This document shows positions 57,499 through 64,000 of a DNA stretch of 64,000 nt, piece after piece. How positions within the stretch are numbered: the first letter of the stretch is position 1; each line of letters starts with the position of its first letter. This DNA comes from Rhodococcus oryzae. GTDB lineage: Bacteria > Actinomycetota > Actinomycetes > Mycobacteriales > Mycobacteriaceae. A model generated the notes under the pieces. The model did not search any database. It was given only the letters and a program-made list of their open reading frames with translations, and was not told the DNA's origin. The translations under genes and the position numbers were made by a program. The stretch is from contig NZ_SUMD01000001.1 of assembly GCF_005049235.1 (NCBI RefSeq), forward strand, positions 558,001 through 622,000, read 5' to 3'.

Positions 57499-57939
57499 AT
57501 GACTGAAGCCAAGACTCTCGGCACGTCCTACGACCGTCCCGCCAGCCTGGAGAACCCGCGCTCGCCGCGTCGCGTCGCGAAGAACAACTTCGAGCTCTAC
57601 GCCTGGCTGTTCATGCGCCTGTCCGGACTCGCGCTGATCGTGCTGGTCCTGGGGCACCTGTTCATCATGCTGATGGTGGACAACGGCGTGCACCGCATCA
57701 ACTTCGCGTTCGTCGCGGGTCGCTGGTCCAGCCCGTTCTGGCAGTTCTGGGACCTCACCATGCTCTGGCTCGCCCAGCTGCACGGCGGCAACGGCCTGCG
57801 CACCGTGATCGCGGACTACTCGCGCAAGGATTCGACGCGCTTCTGGCTCAACACGGTTCTCGTGGTGTCGATGATCCTGATCATGGGCCTGGGCACCTAC
57901 GTCATCTTCACCTTCGACCCCAATATCGTCGCGAGCTAG
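57499..57939 (+). CDS. sdhD: Succinate dehydrogenase membrane anchor subunit
   Basis: A 146-residue membrane anchor with three helices (about residues 33-60, 78-97, 112-140). NNFELYAWLFMRLSGLALIVLVLGHLF is the conserved first helix, with His in the quinone/heme region. ATG 57499 lies one base after the sdhC stop. The anchor completes the quinone-reducing half of complex II. Confidence 0.94.
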   Translation: MTEAKTLGTSYDRPASLENPRSPRRVAKNNFELYAWLFMRLSGLALIVLVLGHLFIMLMVDNGVHRINFAFVAGRWSSPFWQFWDLTMLWLAQLHGGNGLRTVIADYSRKDSTRFWLNTVLVVSMILIMGLGTYVIFTFDPNIVAS

Positions 57940-57954
57940 GGGAGCAGAAACTAC

Positions 57955-59706
57955 ATGCAGGAACATCGTTATGACGTGGTCATCGTCGGTGCCGGCGGCG
58001 CCGGCATGCGCGCAGCCATCGAGGCCGGCCCTCGGGTGCGCACCGCGGTCCTGACCAAGCTCTACCCCACCCGCAGCCACACCGGCGCGGCCCAGGGCGG
58101 CATGTGCGCCGCGCTGGCGAACGTGGAGGAAGACAACTGGGAGTGGCACACCTTCGACACCGTCAAGGGCGGCGACTACCTCGCCGACCAGGACGCGGTC
58201 GAGATCATGGCCAAGGAAGCCATCGACGCGGTCCTCGACCTCGAGAAGATGGGTCTGCCGTTCAACCGGACCCCCGAGGGCAAGATCGACCAGCGCCGCT
58301 TCGGTGGGCACACCCGTGACCACGGCAAGGCGCCCGTGCGCCGTGCGTGTTACGCCGCGGACCGCACCGGTCACATGATCCTGCAGACGCTCTACCAGAA
58401 CTGCGTCAAGCACGACGTCGAGTTCTTCAACGAGTTCTACGCGCTCGACATCGCGCTGACGGAGACCGAGGAGGGCCCCGTCGCGACGGGTGTCATCGCC
58501 TACGAGCTCTCCACCGGCGAGATCCACGTCTTCCATGCCAAGTCCATCGTGTTCGCCACCGGCGGCTCCGGACGCATGTACAAGACCACCTCCAACGCCC
58601 ACACCCTCACCGGTGACGGCATGGGCATCATCTTCCGCAAGGGCCTGCCCCTGGAAGACATGGAGTTCCACCAGTTCCATCCGACAGGCCTCGCCGGCCT
58701 GGGCATCCTGATCTCGGAGGCCGTCCGAGGCGAGGGCGGCATCCTCCGCAACGCGGACGGTGAGCGCTTCATGGAGCGCTACGCCCCCACCATCAAGGAC
58801 CTCGCGCCCCGCGACATCGTGGCCCGTTCCATGGTGCTCGAGGTGCTCGAGGGCCGCGGCGCAGGCCCGAACAAGGACTACGTCTACATCGACGTGACCC
58901 ACCTCGGCGAGGAGGTGCTCGAGGAGAAGCTCCCCGACATCACCGAGTTCGCCCGCACCTACCTGGGCGTCGACCCGGTCACCGAGCTGGTGCCCGTGTA
59001 CCCGACCTGCCACTACGTGATGGGCGGCATCCCCACCAAGATCCGCGGTGAGGTGCTGCGCAACAACGACGACATCGTTCCCGGCCTGTACGCCGCCGGC
59101 GAGTGCGCCTGCGTCTCCGTGCACGGCGCGAACCGTCTCGGCACCAACTCGCTGCTCGACATCAACGTGTTCGGCCGTCGCGCCGGCATCGCGGCCGCCG
59201 AGCACGCCGAGAACACCGACTTCGTGCCGCTGCCGGAGAACCCGGCGAAGATGGTCGAGGAGTGGCTCGCGGTCATCCTCTCCGACCACGGCAGCGAGCG
59301 GGTCGCAGACATCCGCACCGAGCTGCAGCAGACCATGGACAACAACGCATCCGTGTTCCGCACCGAGACCACGCTGAGCAACGCACTCAAGGACGTCCGC
59401 GCCCTCAAGGAGCGGTACAACCACATCACCGTGCAGGACAAGGGCAAGCGCTACAACAGCGACCTGCTCGAGGCCGTCGAGCTCGGCTTCCTGCTGGAGA
59501 TGGCGGAGGTGACCGTCGTCGGCGCGCTCAACCGCAAGGAGTCCCGCGGCGGCCACGCGCGCGAGGACTACCCGGACCGCAACGACGCCGAGTACATGCA
59601 GCACACCATGGCCTACAAGGAAGGCGACGGTCTGCTCTCCGACATCCGTCTCGACTACAAGCCGGTAGTCATGACCCGCTACGAGCCGATGGAGCGTAAG
59701 TACTGA
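57955..59706 (+). CDS. sdhA: Succinate dehydrogenase flavoprotein subunit
   Basis: A 583-residue FAD subunit oxidising succinate to fumarate. FAD motif VGAGGAGMRAAIEAG near residue 12. Covalent FAD on His42 in RSHTGAAQGG. Substrate-site HQFHPTGL near 240 and Arg in ARDIVARSM near 285, then GECACVSVHGANRLGTNSLLD. A C-terminal domain follows. Start ATG 57955 (GGGGAGC upstream). Its TGA overlaps the sdhB ATG by one base, ensuring coupling. Confidence 0.97.
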   Translation: MQEHRYDVVIVGAGGAGMRAAIEAGPRVRTAVLTKLYPTRSHTGAAQGGMCAALANVEEDNWEWHTFDTVKGGDYLADQDAVEIMAKEAIDAVLDLEKMGLPFNRTPEGKIDQRRFGGHTRDHGKAPVRRACYAADRTGHMILQTLYQNCVKHDVEFFNEFYALDIALTETEEGPVATGVIAYELSTGEIHVFHAKSIVFATGGSGRMYKTTSNAHTLTGDGMGIIFRKGLPLEDMEFHQFHPTGLAGLGILISEAVRGEGGILRNADGERFMERYAPTIKDLAPRDIVARSMVLEVLEGRGAGPNKDYVYIDVTHLGEEVLEEKLPDITEFARTYLGVDPVTELVPVYPTCHYVMGGIPTKIRGEVLRNNDDIVPGLYAAGECACVSVHGANRLGTNSLLDINVFGRRAGIAAAEHAENTDFVPLPENPAKMVEEWLAVILSDHGSERVADIRTELQQTMDNNASVFRTETTLSNALKDVRALKERYNHITVQDKGKRYNSDLLEAVELGFLLEMAEVTVVGALNRKESRGGHAREDYPDRNDAEYMQHTMAYKEGDGLLSDIRLDYKPVVMTRYEPMERKY

Positions 59707-60482
59707 TGTCCGCACCCGTTGTAGACAAGGACGCCCCCGCGCTGCCGCCCGTTCCCGAGGGCGCCGTGATGGTGACCCTCAAGATCGCCCGTTTCAACCC
59801 CGAGGACGGCGAGGGCCAGCACTGGGACAGCTTCCAGGTCCCGACCCTGCCGACCGACCGCCTGCTGAACCTGCTGCTCTACGTGAAGGGCTACCTGGAC
59901 GGCACGCTGACGTTCCGTCGCTCCTGCGCGCACGGCGTCTGCGGTTCCGATGCCATGCGCATCAACGGCGTGAACCGGCTCGCCTGCAAGGTCCTGATGC
60001 GCGACATGCTGCCGAAGGACCCCAGCAAGACCCTCACCATCACGGTCGAGCCCATCAAGGGCCTGCCGGTGGAGAAGGACCTGCTCGTGGACATGGAGCC
60101 CTTCTTCGACGCGTTCCGCGCCGTGAAGCCGTTCCTCATGACCACCGGCAACGAGCCGACCCGCGAGCGCATCCAGTCGCAGGCCGACCGCGCGCGCTTC
60201 GATGACACCACCAAGTGCATCCTCTGCGCGTGCTGCACCACCTCGTGCCCGGTCTACTGGAGCGACGGCAGCTACTTCGGCCCCGCCGCGATCGTCAACG
60301 CGCACCGGTTCATCTTCGACAGCCGTGACGAGGGTGCCTCGGAGCGTCTGGACATCCTGAACGACAAGGACGGCGTGTGGCGCTGCCGCACCACCTTCAA
60401 CTGCACCGACGCGTGCCCCCGTGGCATCCAGGTGACGAAGGCGATCCAGGAAGTCAAGCGCGCTCTGCTGTTCACGCGCTAA
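59706..60482 (+). CDS. sdhB: Succinate dehydrogenase iron-sulfur subunit
   Basis: A 258-residue subunit with the three clusters visible: [2Fe-2S] in SCAHGVCGSDAM near residue 77, [4Fe-4S] in CILCACCTTSCPVYW near 173, and [3Fe-4S] in FNCTDACPRGI near 232. It passes electrons from FADH2 to quinone. Last gene of sdhCDAB, followed by a strong terminator. Confidence 0.97.
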   Translation: MSAPVVDKDAPALPPVPEGAVMVTLKIARFNPEDGEGQHWDSFQVPTLPTDRLLNLLLYVKGYLDGTLTFRRSCAHGVCGSDAMRINGVNRLACKVLMRDMLPKDPSKTLTITVEPIKGLPVEKDLLVDMEPFFDAFRAVKPFLMTTGNEPTRERIQSQADRARFDDTTKCILCACCTTSCPVYWSDGSYFGPAAIVNAHRFIFDSRDEGASERLDILNDKDGVWRCRTTFNCTDACPRGIQVTKAIQEVKRALLFTR

Positions 60483-60497
60483 GCAATTCACAGACTC

Positions 60498-60533
60498 AAG
60501 GCGCGGTTTCCGGCAACGGGAACCGCGCCTTTT
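60498..60533 (+). terminator. Intrinsic terminator after sdhB
   Basis: An 11-bp perfect stem, AAGGCGCGGTT at 60498-60508 and AACCGCGCCTT at 60521-60531, with a 12-base loop and TTTT at 60530-60533. The same stem reads into the convergent CapA-like gene end (60535), so it may serve both directions. Confidence 0.9.
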
Positions 60534-60534
60534 G

Positions 60535-61650
60535 TCATTCCCTCCCCCGGTCCGGTCGGGCGAGCAGGGCACCGCCGCCTGCCGCGTCCACCCGGGTTCC
60601 GAAGTCGCGACCGAGTCCGTCGAGGACCCCGCGTAGCCATTCGGTGTCGGCGGCGCAGGCACGGCGCAGCCGCATCCGCCTGGATTGCATCGGCACGATC
60701 CGGAGCTCGCGCAGCTCGTGCGTCCCGGCATCGAGAGTGACCAGATACAGCGGCCTGAGGTCGTCACGGAACCGCTCGTACCCACCGATCCCTTCGTAAT
60801 CGTTGATCAGGTCGCCGCAGCCGTACAGGATCGGCCTGCCTCGGTAGATCTCGACGGGGCGCGGGTGGTGCGACGAATGACCGTGGACGATATCGACGCC
60901 GCCGTCGACCAGCCGGTGTGCGAACCGCACCTGCGCCCCTGGCACGCCGAAACCCCAGTTCGATCCCCAATGGACGGACGCCACCAGGAGGTCGCCCTCG
61001 CGGCGCGCCCGCAGCATCCGGTTGATCACGGCGTCGGCGCCGCTGTTCGACATGTCCGCGAGCAGCGCCAGACCGGGGCGTCCGCCCCTCGCCGCGTCCC
61101 GGGGCGAGACACCTGCGGACTCTGCGCCCATCGACCAGATCAGCACGCGGCCCGCTGCGGTGTGCACCGCCACCGGCGCCCACGCCTGCCGGGGCGTCCG
61201 GCCCGCGCCCGCGTGCCGGACACCCGCGCGGCCAAGCGTGCGCAGTGTCTCCTCGAGACCGCGAATGCCGAAGTCCAGGATGTGGTTGTTCGCCAGGGCG
61301 CAGACATCGATGTCGGCGGCGGGGAGCACCCCGACATTCGACGGGTGCATCCGGTAGTTGATCCCCTTGGGCGCGTAGTCATCGGATGTGGTGACGGCGG
61401 TCTCCAGGTTGACCACCCGAAGGTCGGGCCCGGACTCGTCGAGGACCTTCAGCGCCTCGCCCCATGGCCAGTCGTAGTCGACCGGCGCGGCGATCGTGCC
61501 GTTCGCCCGCTCGGCCAACGAGACGTACTCGCGCGCGTCGCGAACGCAGCGCTCCCGCAGCGCTGGCGAGCCCGGACACGGCAGGATCTGGTCCACTCCC
61601 CTGCCGGTCATCACGTCCCCGGCGAGGAACAGCCTGATCGTCTCGGCCAT
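60535..61650 (-). CDS. CapA-family metallophosphoesterase-like protein
   Basis: A 371-residue protein of the bacterial capsule synthesis CapA family, related to calcineurin-like phosphoesterases. Metal motifs: FLAGDVMTGRGVD near residue 8, NLETAVT near 80, LANNHILDFG near 118, SVHWGSNWG near 222 and GHSSHHPR near 255. CapA is involved in poly-gamma-glutamate chain attachment or export, but most actinobacterial members have unknown roles. No signal peptide is present, so a cytoplasmic role is likely. Single gene with no polyglutamate synthase nearby. Confidence 0.87.
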   Translation of the reverse strand: MAETIRLFLAGDVMTGRGVDQILPCPGSPALRERCVRDAREYVSLAERANGTIAAPVDYDWPWGEALKVLDESGPDLRVVNLETAVTTSDDYAPKGINYRMHPSNVGVLPAADIDVCALANNHILDFGIRGLEETLRTLGRAGVRHAGAGRTPRQAWAPVAVHTAAGRVLIWSMGAESAGVSPRDAARGGRPGLALLADMSNSGADAVINRMLRARREGDLLVASVHWGSNWGFGVPGAQVRFAHRLVDGGVDIVHGHSSHHPRPVEIYRGRPILYGCGDLINDYEGIGGYERFRDDLRPLYLVTLDAGTHELRELRIVPMQSRRMRLRRACAADTEWLRGVLDGLGRDFGTRVDAAGGGALLARPDRGRE

Positions 61651-61701
61651 TCGTCGTCACCCAGATCCACGGTAGTCACTCCGGGCCACCGCGGGCGGTG
61701 C

Positions 61702-62439
61702 CTACCGATCGACCACGGTCATGTCGAAGTGGTACATGGTCGCCCGGTAGACGTGGCTGCCGAACTCCACCACCCGGCCCTCGTCGTCGAAGGCGGTGCG
61801 GTTCATCGTCAGCAACGGCGCCCTGACCTTCTCGCCGAGCAGCGCGGCCTCGGCCCGGTCGGCGGCCTTGGCCCCGATCCGTTGCCGCGCGAGGCGGATG
61901 TGCACCCCGCGGGTGCGCAGCGACTGGTACAGCCCGTGCGTCTCCAGTTCCTCGGGTCCTGGCGCGAGGGCGGCCGGCAGATGGTTGGTCATCAGCGCGA
62001 GCGGCTCGCCGTTGCTCAGACGCAGCCGGCGGATGGTCGTGACCTCTTCCTGGCCGAGCAGGTTCAGCTCCCGCGCGACGTCCTCGGTCGGCGCGCCGAC
62101 CCGGTACTCGAGCAGCGTGGTGGTCGGGTTCTGGCCGGCCTTGGCGAGGTCGTCGAAGAGGCTGGTCAGCTCGATCGGACGGTGTACCGGACCCTGCACC
62201 ACCTGGGTTCCGACGCCACGCTTGCGCACCAGTAGTCCCTTGTCGACCAGTTCCGCGATGGCGCGCCTGGCGGTGGGCCGGGACAGGTTCAGCCGCTTGG
62301 CGAGATCCAGCTCGTTCTCGAACCGGTCCCCCGGCCCCAGGTCACCGCCCAGGATGGCGCCCTCGATCGCCTGTGCCAGCTGGAAGTACAGCGGCACCGG
62401 ACTCGACCGGTCGAGTTCAACGGCAAGCGGTGCAGCCAC
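61702..62439 (-). CDS. GntR-family (HutC-type) regulator, probable iol repressor
   Basis: A 245-residue regulator with a winged helix in about residues 15-80 (FENELDLAKRLNLSRPTARRAIAELVDKGLLVRKRGVGTQV) and a UTRA ligand domain (about 95-240). ATG 62439 is divergent from the inositol catabolic operon, across a 179-bp gap containing a perfect palindrome. It probably represses iolCB and later genes until an inositol intermediate binds, like IolR of Corynebacterium glutamicum. Confidence 0.9.
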   Translation of the reverse strand: MAAPLAVELDRSSPVPLYFQLAQAIEGAILGGDLGPGDRFENELDLAKRLNLSRPTARRAIAELVDKGLLVRKRGVGTQVVQGPVHRPIELTSLFDDLAKAGQNPTTTLLEYRVGAPTEDVARELNLLGQEEVTTIRRLRLSNGEPLALMTNHLPAALAPGPEELETHGLYQSLRTRGVHIRLARQRIGAKAADRAEAALLGEKVRAPLLTMNRTAFDDEGRVVEFGSHVYRATMYHFDMTVVDR

Positions 62440-62529
62440 TCTCGGCTCCGATCATCGACGGCGACCGCGCCCGTGCGGCCACCGGAAGGCAGGCTGAGGC
62501 GAAGATTAACACCAGTCGACCGAAAGTTA

Positions 62530-62556
62530 GAATGTCAGGACAAATGGTTGACATTC
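62530..62556. promoter_or_regulatory. Candidate operator of the inositol operon
   Basis: A perfect 8-bp inverted repeat, GAATGTCA (62530-62537) and TGACATTC (62549-62556), flanks an 11-base spacer. The segment TGTCAGGACA (62533-62542) agrees at 9 of 10 positions with the C. glutamicum IolR motif as I recall it (KGWCHTRACA). It lies 63 bases before the preferred iolC start. Confidence 0.6.
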
Positions 62557-62618
62557 CCCTGCGGAGTGGCGCAGAGTTTGCATCAGAGATCAGTCTCCAT
62601 CAACGTCGGGAGTCCCTC

Positions 62619-63596
62619 TTGGCAAACACGGGAAATCGACTGTTCGACGTGCTCGCCATCGGGCGATGCGGCGTCGATCTCTACCCGATGCAGACCGGTG
62701 TCGGCCTCGAGGACGCTCAGCTCTTCGGCAAGTTCCTGGGCGGCAGCGCGGCAAACGTGACCGTCGCGGCGGCCCGCCTCGGCCTCCGCAGCGCCCTGAT
62801 CTCCGGCGTCGGCCGCGATCCGTTCGGCGCGTTCGTGCGCGCGGAACTCGCCCGCCTCGGCGTCGACAACCGGTACGTCCGCACGGATCAGGAGTACCCG
62901 ACACCGATCACGTTCTGCGAGATCTTCCCGCCCGACCGGTTCCCGCTGTACTTCTACCGCCGCCCCGCCGCGCCGGACCTGCAGCTGCGCGCGGACGAGA
63001 TCGACACCGCGGCCGTCCGGTCCTCGGCGCTGTACTGGTCGACGCTGACCGGCCTGTCCGAACAGCCAAGCCGCGACGCTCATTTCGCCGCCTGGCTGGC
63101 GCGGGGCCGCGCTCGGCACACGGTGCTCGACCTCGACTACCGGCCGATGTTCTGGGACTCCCCCGCGTCGGCCACCGCCGCGGCGCGGCTGGCACTGCAA
63201 CAGGTCAGCGTCGCGGTGGGAAATCTCGAGGAGTGCGAGATCGCGGTCGGCGAATGCGATCCACGCCGGGCGGCCGACGCGCTGCTCGACCTCGGCGTCG
63301 AGCTCGCGGTCGTCAAACGTGGGCCTGCAGGCGTGCTCGCGCGAACGCGGGACGAGACGGTGACCGTCCCGCCCGCCACGGTCGAGGTGGTCAACGGGCT
63401 CGGCGCGGGTGACGGCTTCGGTGGCAGCCTCTGTCACGGCCTGCTCGCCGGCTGGCCGCTGGAGAAGACGCTGCGCCATGCCAACGCGGCGGGCGCCATC
63501 GTCGCCTCGCGCCTGGAATGCTCCACCGCGATGCCGACATCGGACGAGGTCGCGGCCCTCGCCGAACAGTCCGCCGTTGGAGCCGTCGATGCCTGA
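62619..63596 (+). CDS. iolC: 5-dehydro-2-deoxygluconokinase
   Basis: A 325-residue PfkB-family kinase of myo-inositol catabolism that phosphorylates 5-dehydro-2-deoxy-D-gluconate. N-terminal DVLAIGRCGVDLYP and FLGGSAANVTVAAARLG; the second PfkB signature VVNGLGAGDGFGGSLCHGLL near residue 260 includes the catalytic aspartate. A TTG at 62619 was chosen: GGGAG lies 6 bases upstream and the N-terminus matches the family. ATG 62532 is inside the presumed operator and would add 29 unconserved residues. It overlaps iolB by 8 bases. Confidence 0.9.
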   Translation: MANTGNRLFDVLAIGRCGVDLYPMQTGVGLEDAQLFGKFLGGSAANVTVAAARLGLRSALISGVGRDPFGAFVRAELARLGVDNRYVRTDQEYPTPITFCEIFPPDRFPLYFYRRPAAPDLQLRADEIDTAAVRSSALYWSTLTGLSEQPSRDAHFAAWLARGRARHTVLDLDYRPMFWDSPASATAAARLALQQVSVAVGNLEECEIAVGECDPRRAADALLDLGVELAVVKRGPAGVLARTRDETVTVPPATVEVVNGLGAGDGFGGSLCHGLLAGWPLEKTLRHANAAGAIVASRLECSTAMPTSDEVAALAEQSAVGAVDA

Positions 63597-64000
63597 CGCG
63601 AACCACCTCCCCGCGGGCACCGCCGCCGACGGCCCGTTCGCGCTGGCCATCACCCCGAAGTCGGCGGGCTGGAGCGCGTCGAGCCTGTGGATCCTCGAGC
63701 TGCCGCCTGGCGGGCAGGTCGACCTCGACTCCGGCGACGACGAGATCATCGTGCTGCCGCTGTCCGGGTCCGCCGCGGTTGGCTGCGAGGGCCGCGAGAT
63801 CGCCCTCGCCGGTCGGCGATCGGTGTTCGACGGACCGAGCGATTTCGGCTACGTCGGGCGGGGACGTGCGTACGCGGTGGGCAGTGTGGACGGCGGGCGC
63901 TTTGCCCTGTGCGGCGCGCGGGCGGCAACCGACCTCCCGTTCCGCCACGTCGCGGCGGCCGCGGTCCCGGTCGAGCTGCGCGGCGCCGGGCACTGCAGTC
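63589..64000 (+). CDS. iolB: 5-deoxy-glucuronate isomerase, truncated at the right edge
   Basis: The first 137 codons are in the window, with the rest beyond the edge. IolB is a cupin that isomerises 5-deoxy-glucuronate to 5-dehydro-2-deoxy-gluconate, the substrate of IolC. DEIIVLPLSGSAAV and FDGPSDFGYVGRGRAY form the first cupin half, and LPFRHVAAAAVPVELRGAG is the conserved linker. ATG 63589 starts within the end of iolC, so the two are coupled. The remaining iol genes probably follow downstream. Confidence 0.9.
   Translation, partial: MPDANHLPAGTAADGPFALAITPKSAGWSASSLWILELPPGGQVDLDSGDDEIIVLPLSGSAAVGCEGREIALAGRRSVFDGPSDFGYVGRGRAYAVGSVDGGRFALCGARAATDLPFRHVAAAAVPVELRGAGHCS

Noticed and set aside
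57424-59715. 763-codon minus-strand frame over sdhD and sdhA
   Set aside because: Antisense shadow of well-conserved sdh genes, with Val/Leu/His-rich composition and no motifs.
62373-62618. Longer iolC N-terminus
   Set aside because: The extension crosses the palindromic operator and is unlike PfkB kinases, while TTG 62619 has a good ribosome binding site.

Overview
The window is a piece of a high-GC actinobacterial chromosome. The gene order points to a mycolate-producing member of the Mycobacteriales (Mycobacterium, Nocardia, Rhodococcus, Gordonia or Tsukamurella type). From memory it parallels the Mycobacterium tuberculosis block sseA / SufE-like / accA3, lat-lrpA / pcd, lhr-nei, glpD2, lpdA, GGCT-like gene, amiA1-amiB1, deoD-pmmB, upp, Rv3311, add-deoA-cdd, sdhCDAB. 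I could not search databases, so the genus is left open. No rRNA, tRNA, CRISPR array or recognisable insertion sequence was seen.

Layout. At 1-10490 (minus strand) is the first ~3,496 codons of a giant non-ribosomal peptide synthetase that runs off the left edge: C-A-PCP-E, C-A-PCP, C-A... At 10.9-15.8 kb are sulfur-transfer genes (sseA, SufE-like), a free-standing condensation/Pap-type acyltransferase and accA3 (acyl-CoA carboxylase alpha subunit). At 15.8-18.6 kb are small genes, a tyrosine phosphatase and an ECF41-type sigma factor facing an AhpD-like gene that carries a matching promoter. At 18.6-22 kb is lysine catabolism (lat, lrpA, pcd). At 22-27 kb is an accessory block: an SDR / Baeyer-Villiger monooxygenase / patatin operon divergent from a TetR / acyl-CoA dehydrogenase operon. 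At 27-34.5 kb are a membrane hydrolase pair, lhr and nei, followed by a 162-bp near-perfect palindromic element. At 34.7-37.5 kb are TetR and SDR genes and small membrane proteins.

At 37.5-43.7 kb are glycerol catabolism (glpD, glpK), a PLP aminotransferase and LpdA. At 43.9-50.4 kb are a GGCT-like protein, two M20 amidohydrolases, a crotonase and nucleoside salvage (deoD, pmmB, upp). At 50.5-54 kb is a five-gene run with type VII secretion features: an EspC-like small protein with a YxxxD motif, a WxG-helical protein fused to an NlpC/P60 peptidase, two YbaB-like small proteins and an Rv3311-like acidic protein. At 54-56.8 kb is the add-deoA-cdd operon, at 57.1-60.5 kb the succinate dehydrogenase operon sdhCDAB, then a CapA-like phosphoesterase. 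The right edge is the start of a myo-inositol catabolic operon (iolC, truncated iolB) facing its probable GntR repressor.

How the parts work together: purine and pyrimidine salvage are combined (Add, DeoD, DeoA, Cdd, Upp, with PmmB as a phosphopentomutase/phosphomannomutase-type enzyme), so ribose phosphate from nucleosides can feed central metabolism. GlpK/GlpD, Lat/Pcd and the iol genes are catabolic feeders, and SdhCDAB links to respiration. The points most worth a second look are the palindromic element at 34553-34714, the type VII-like cell-wall hydrolase module, the ECF41 promoter match, and the BVMO operon.
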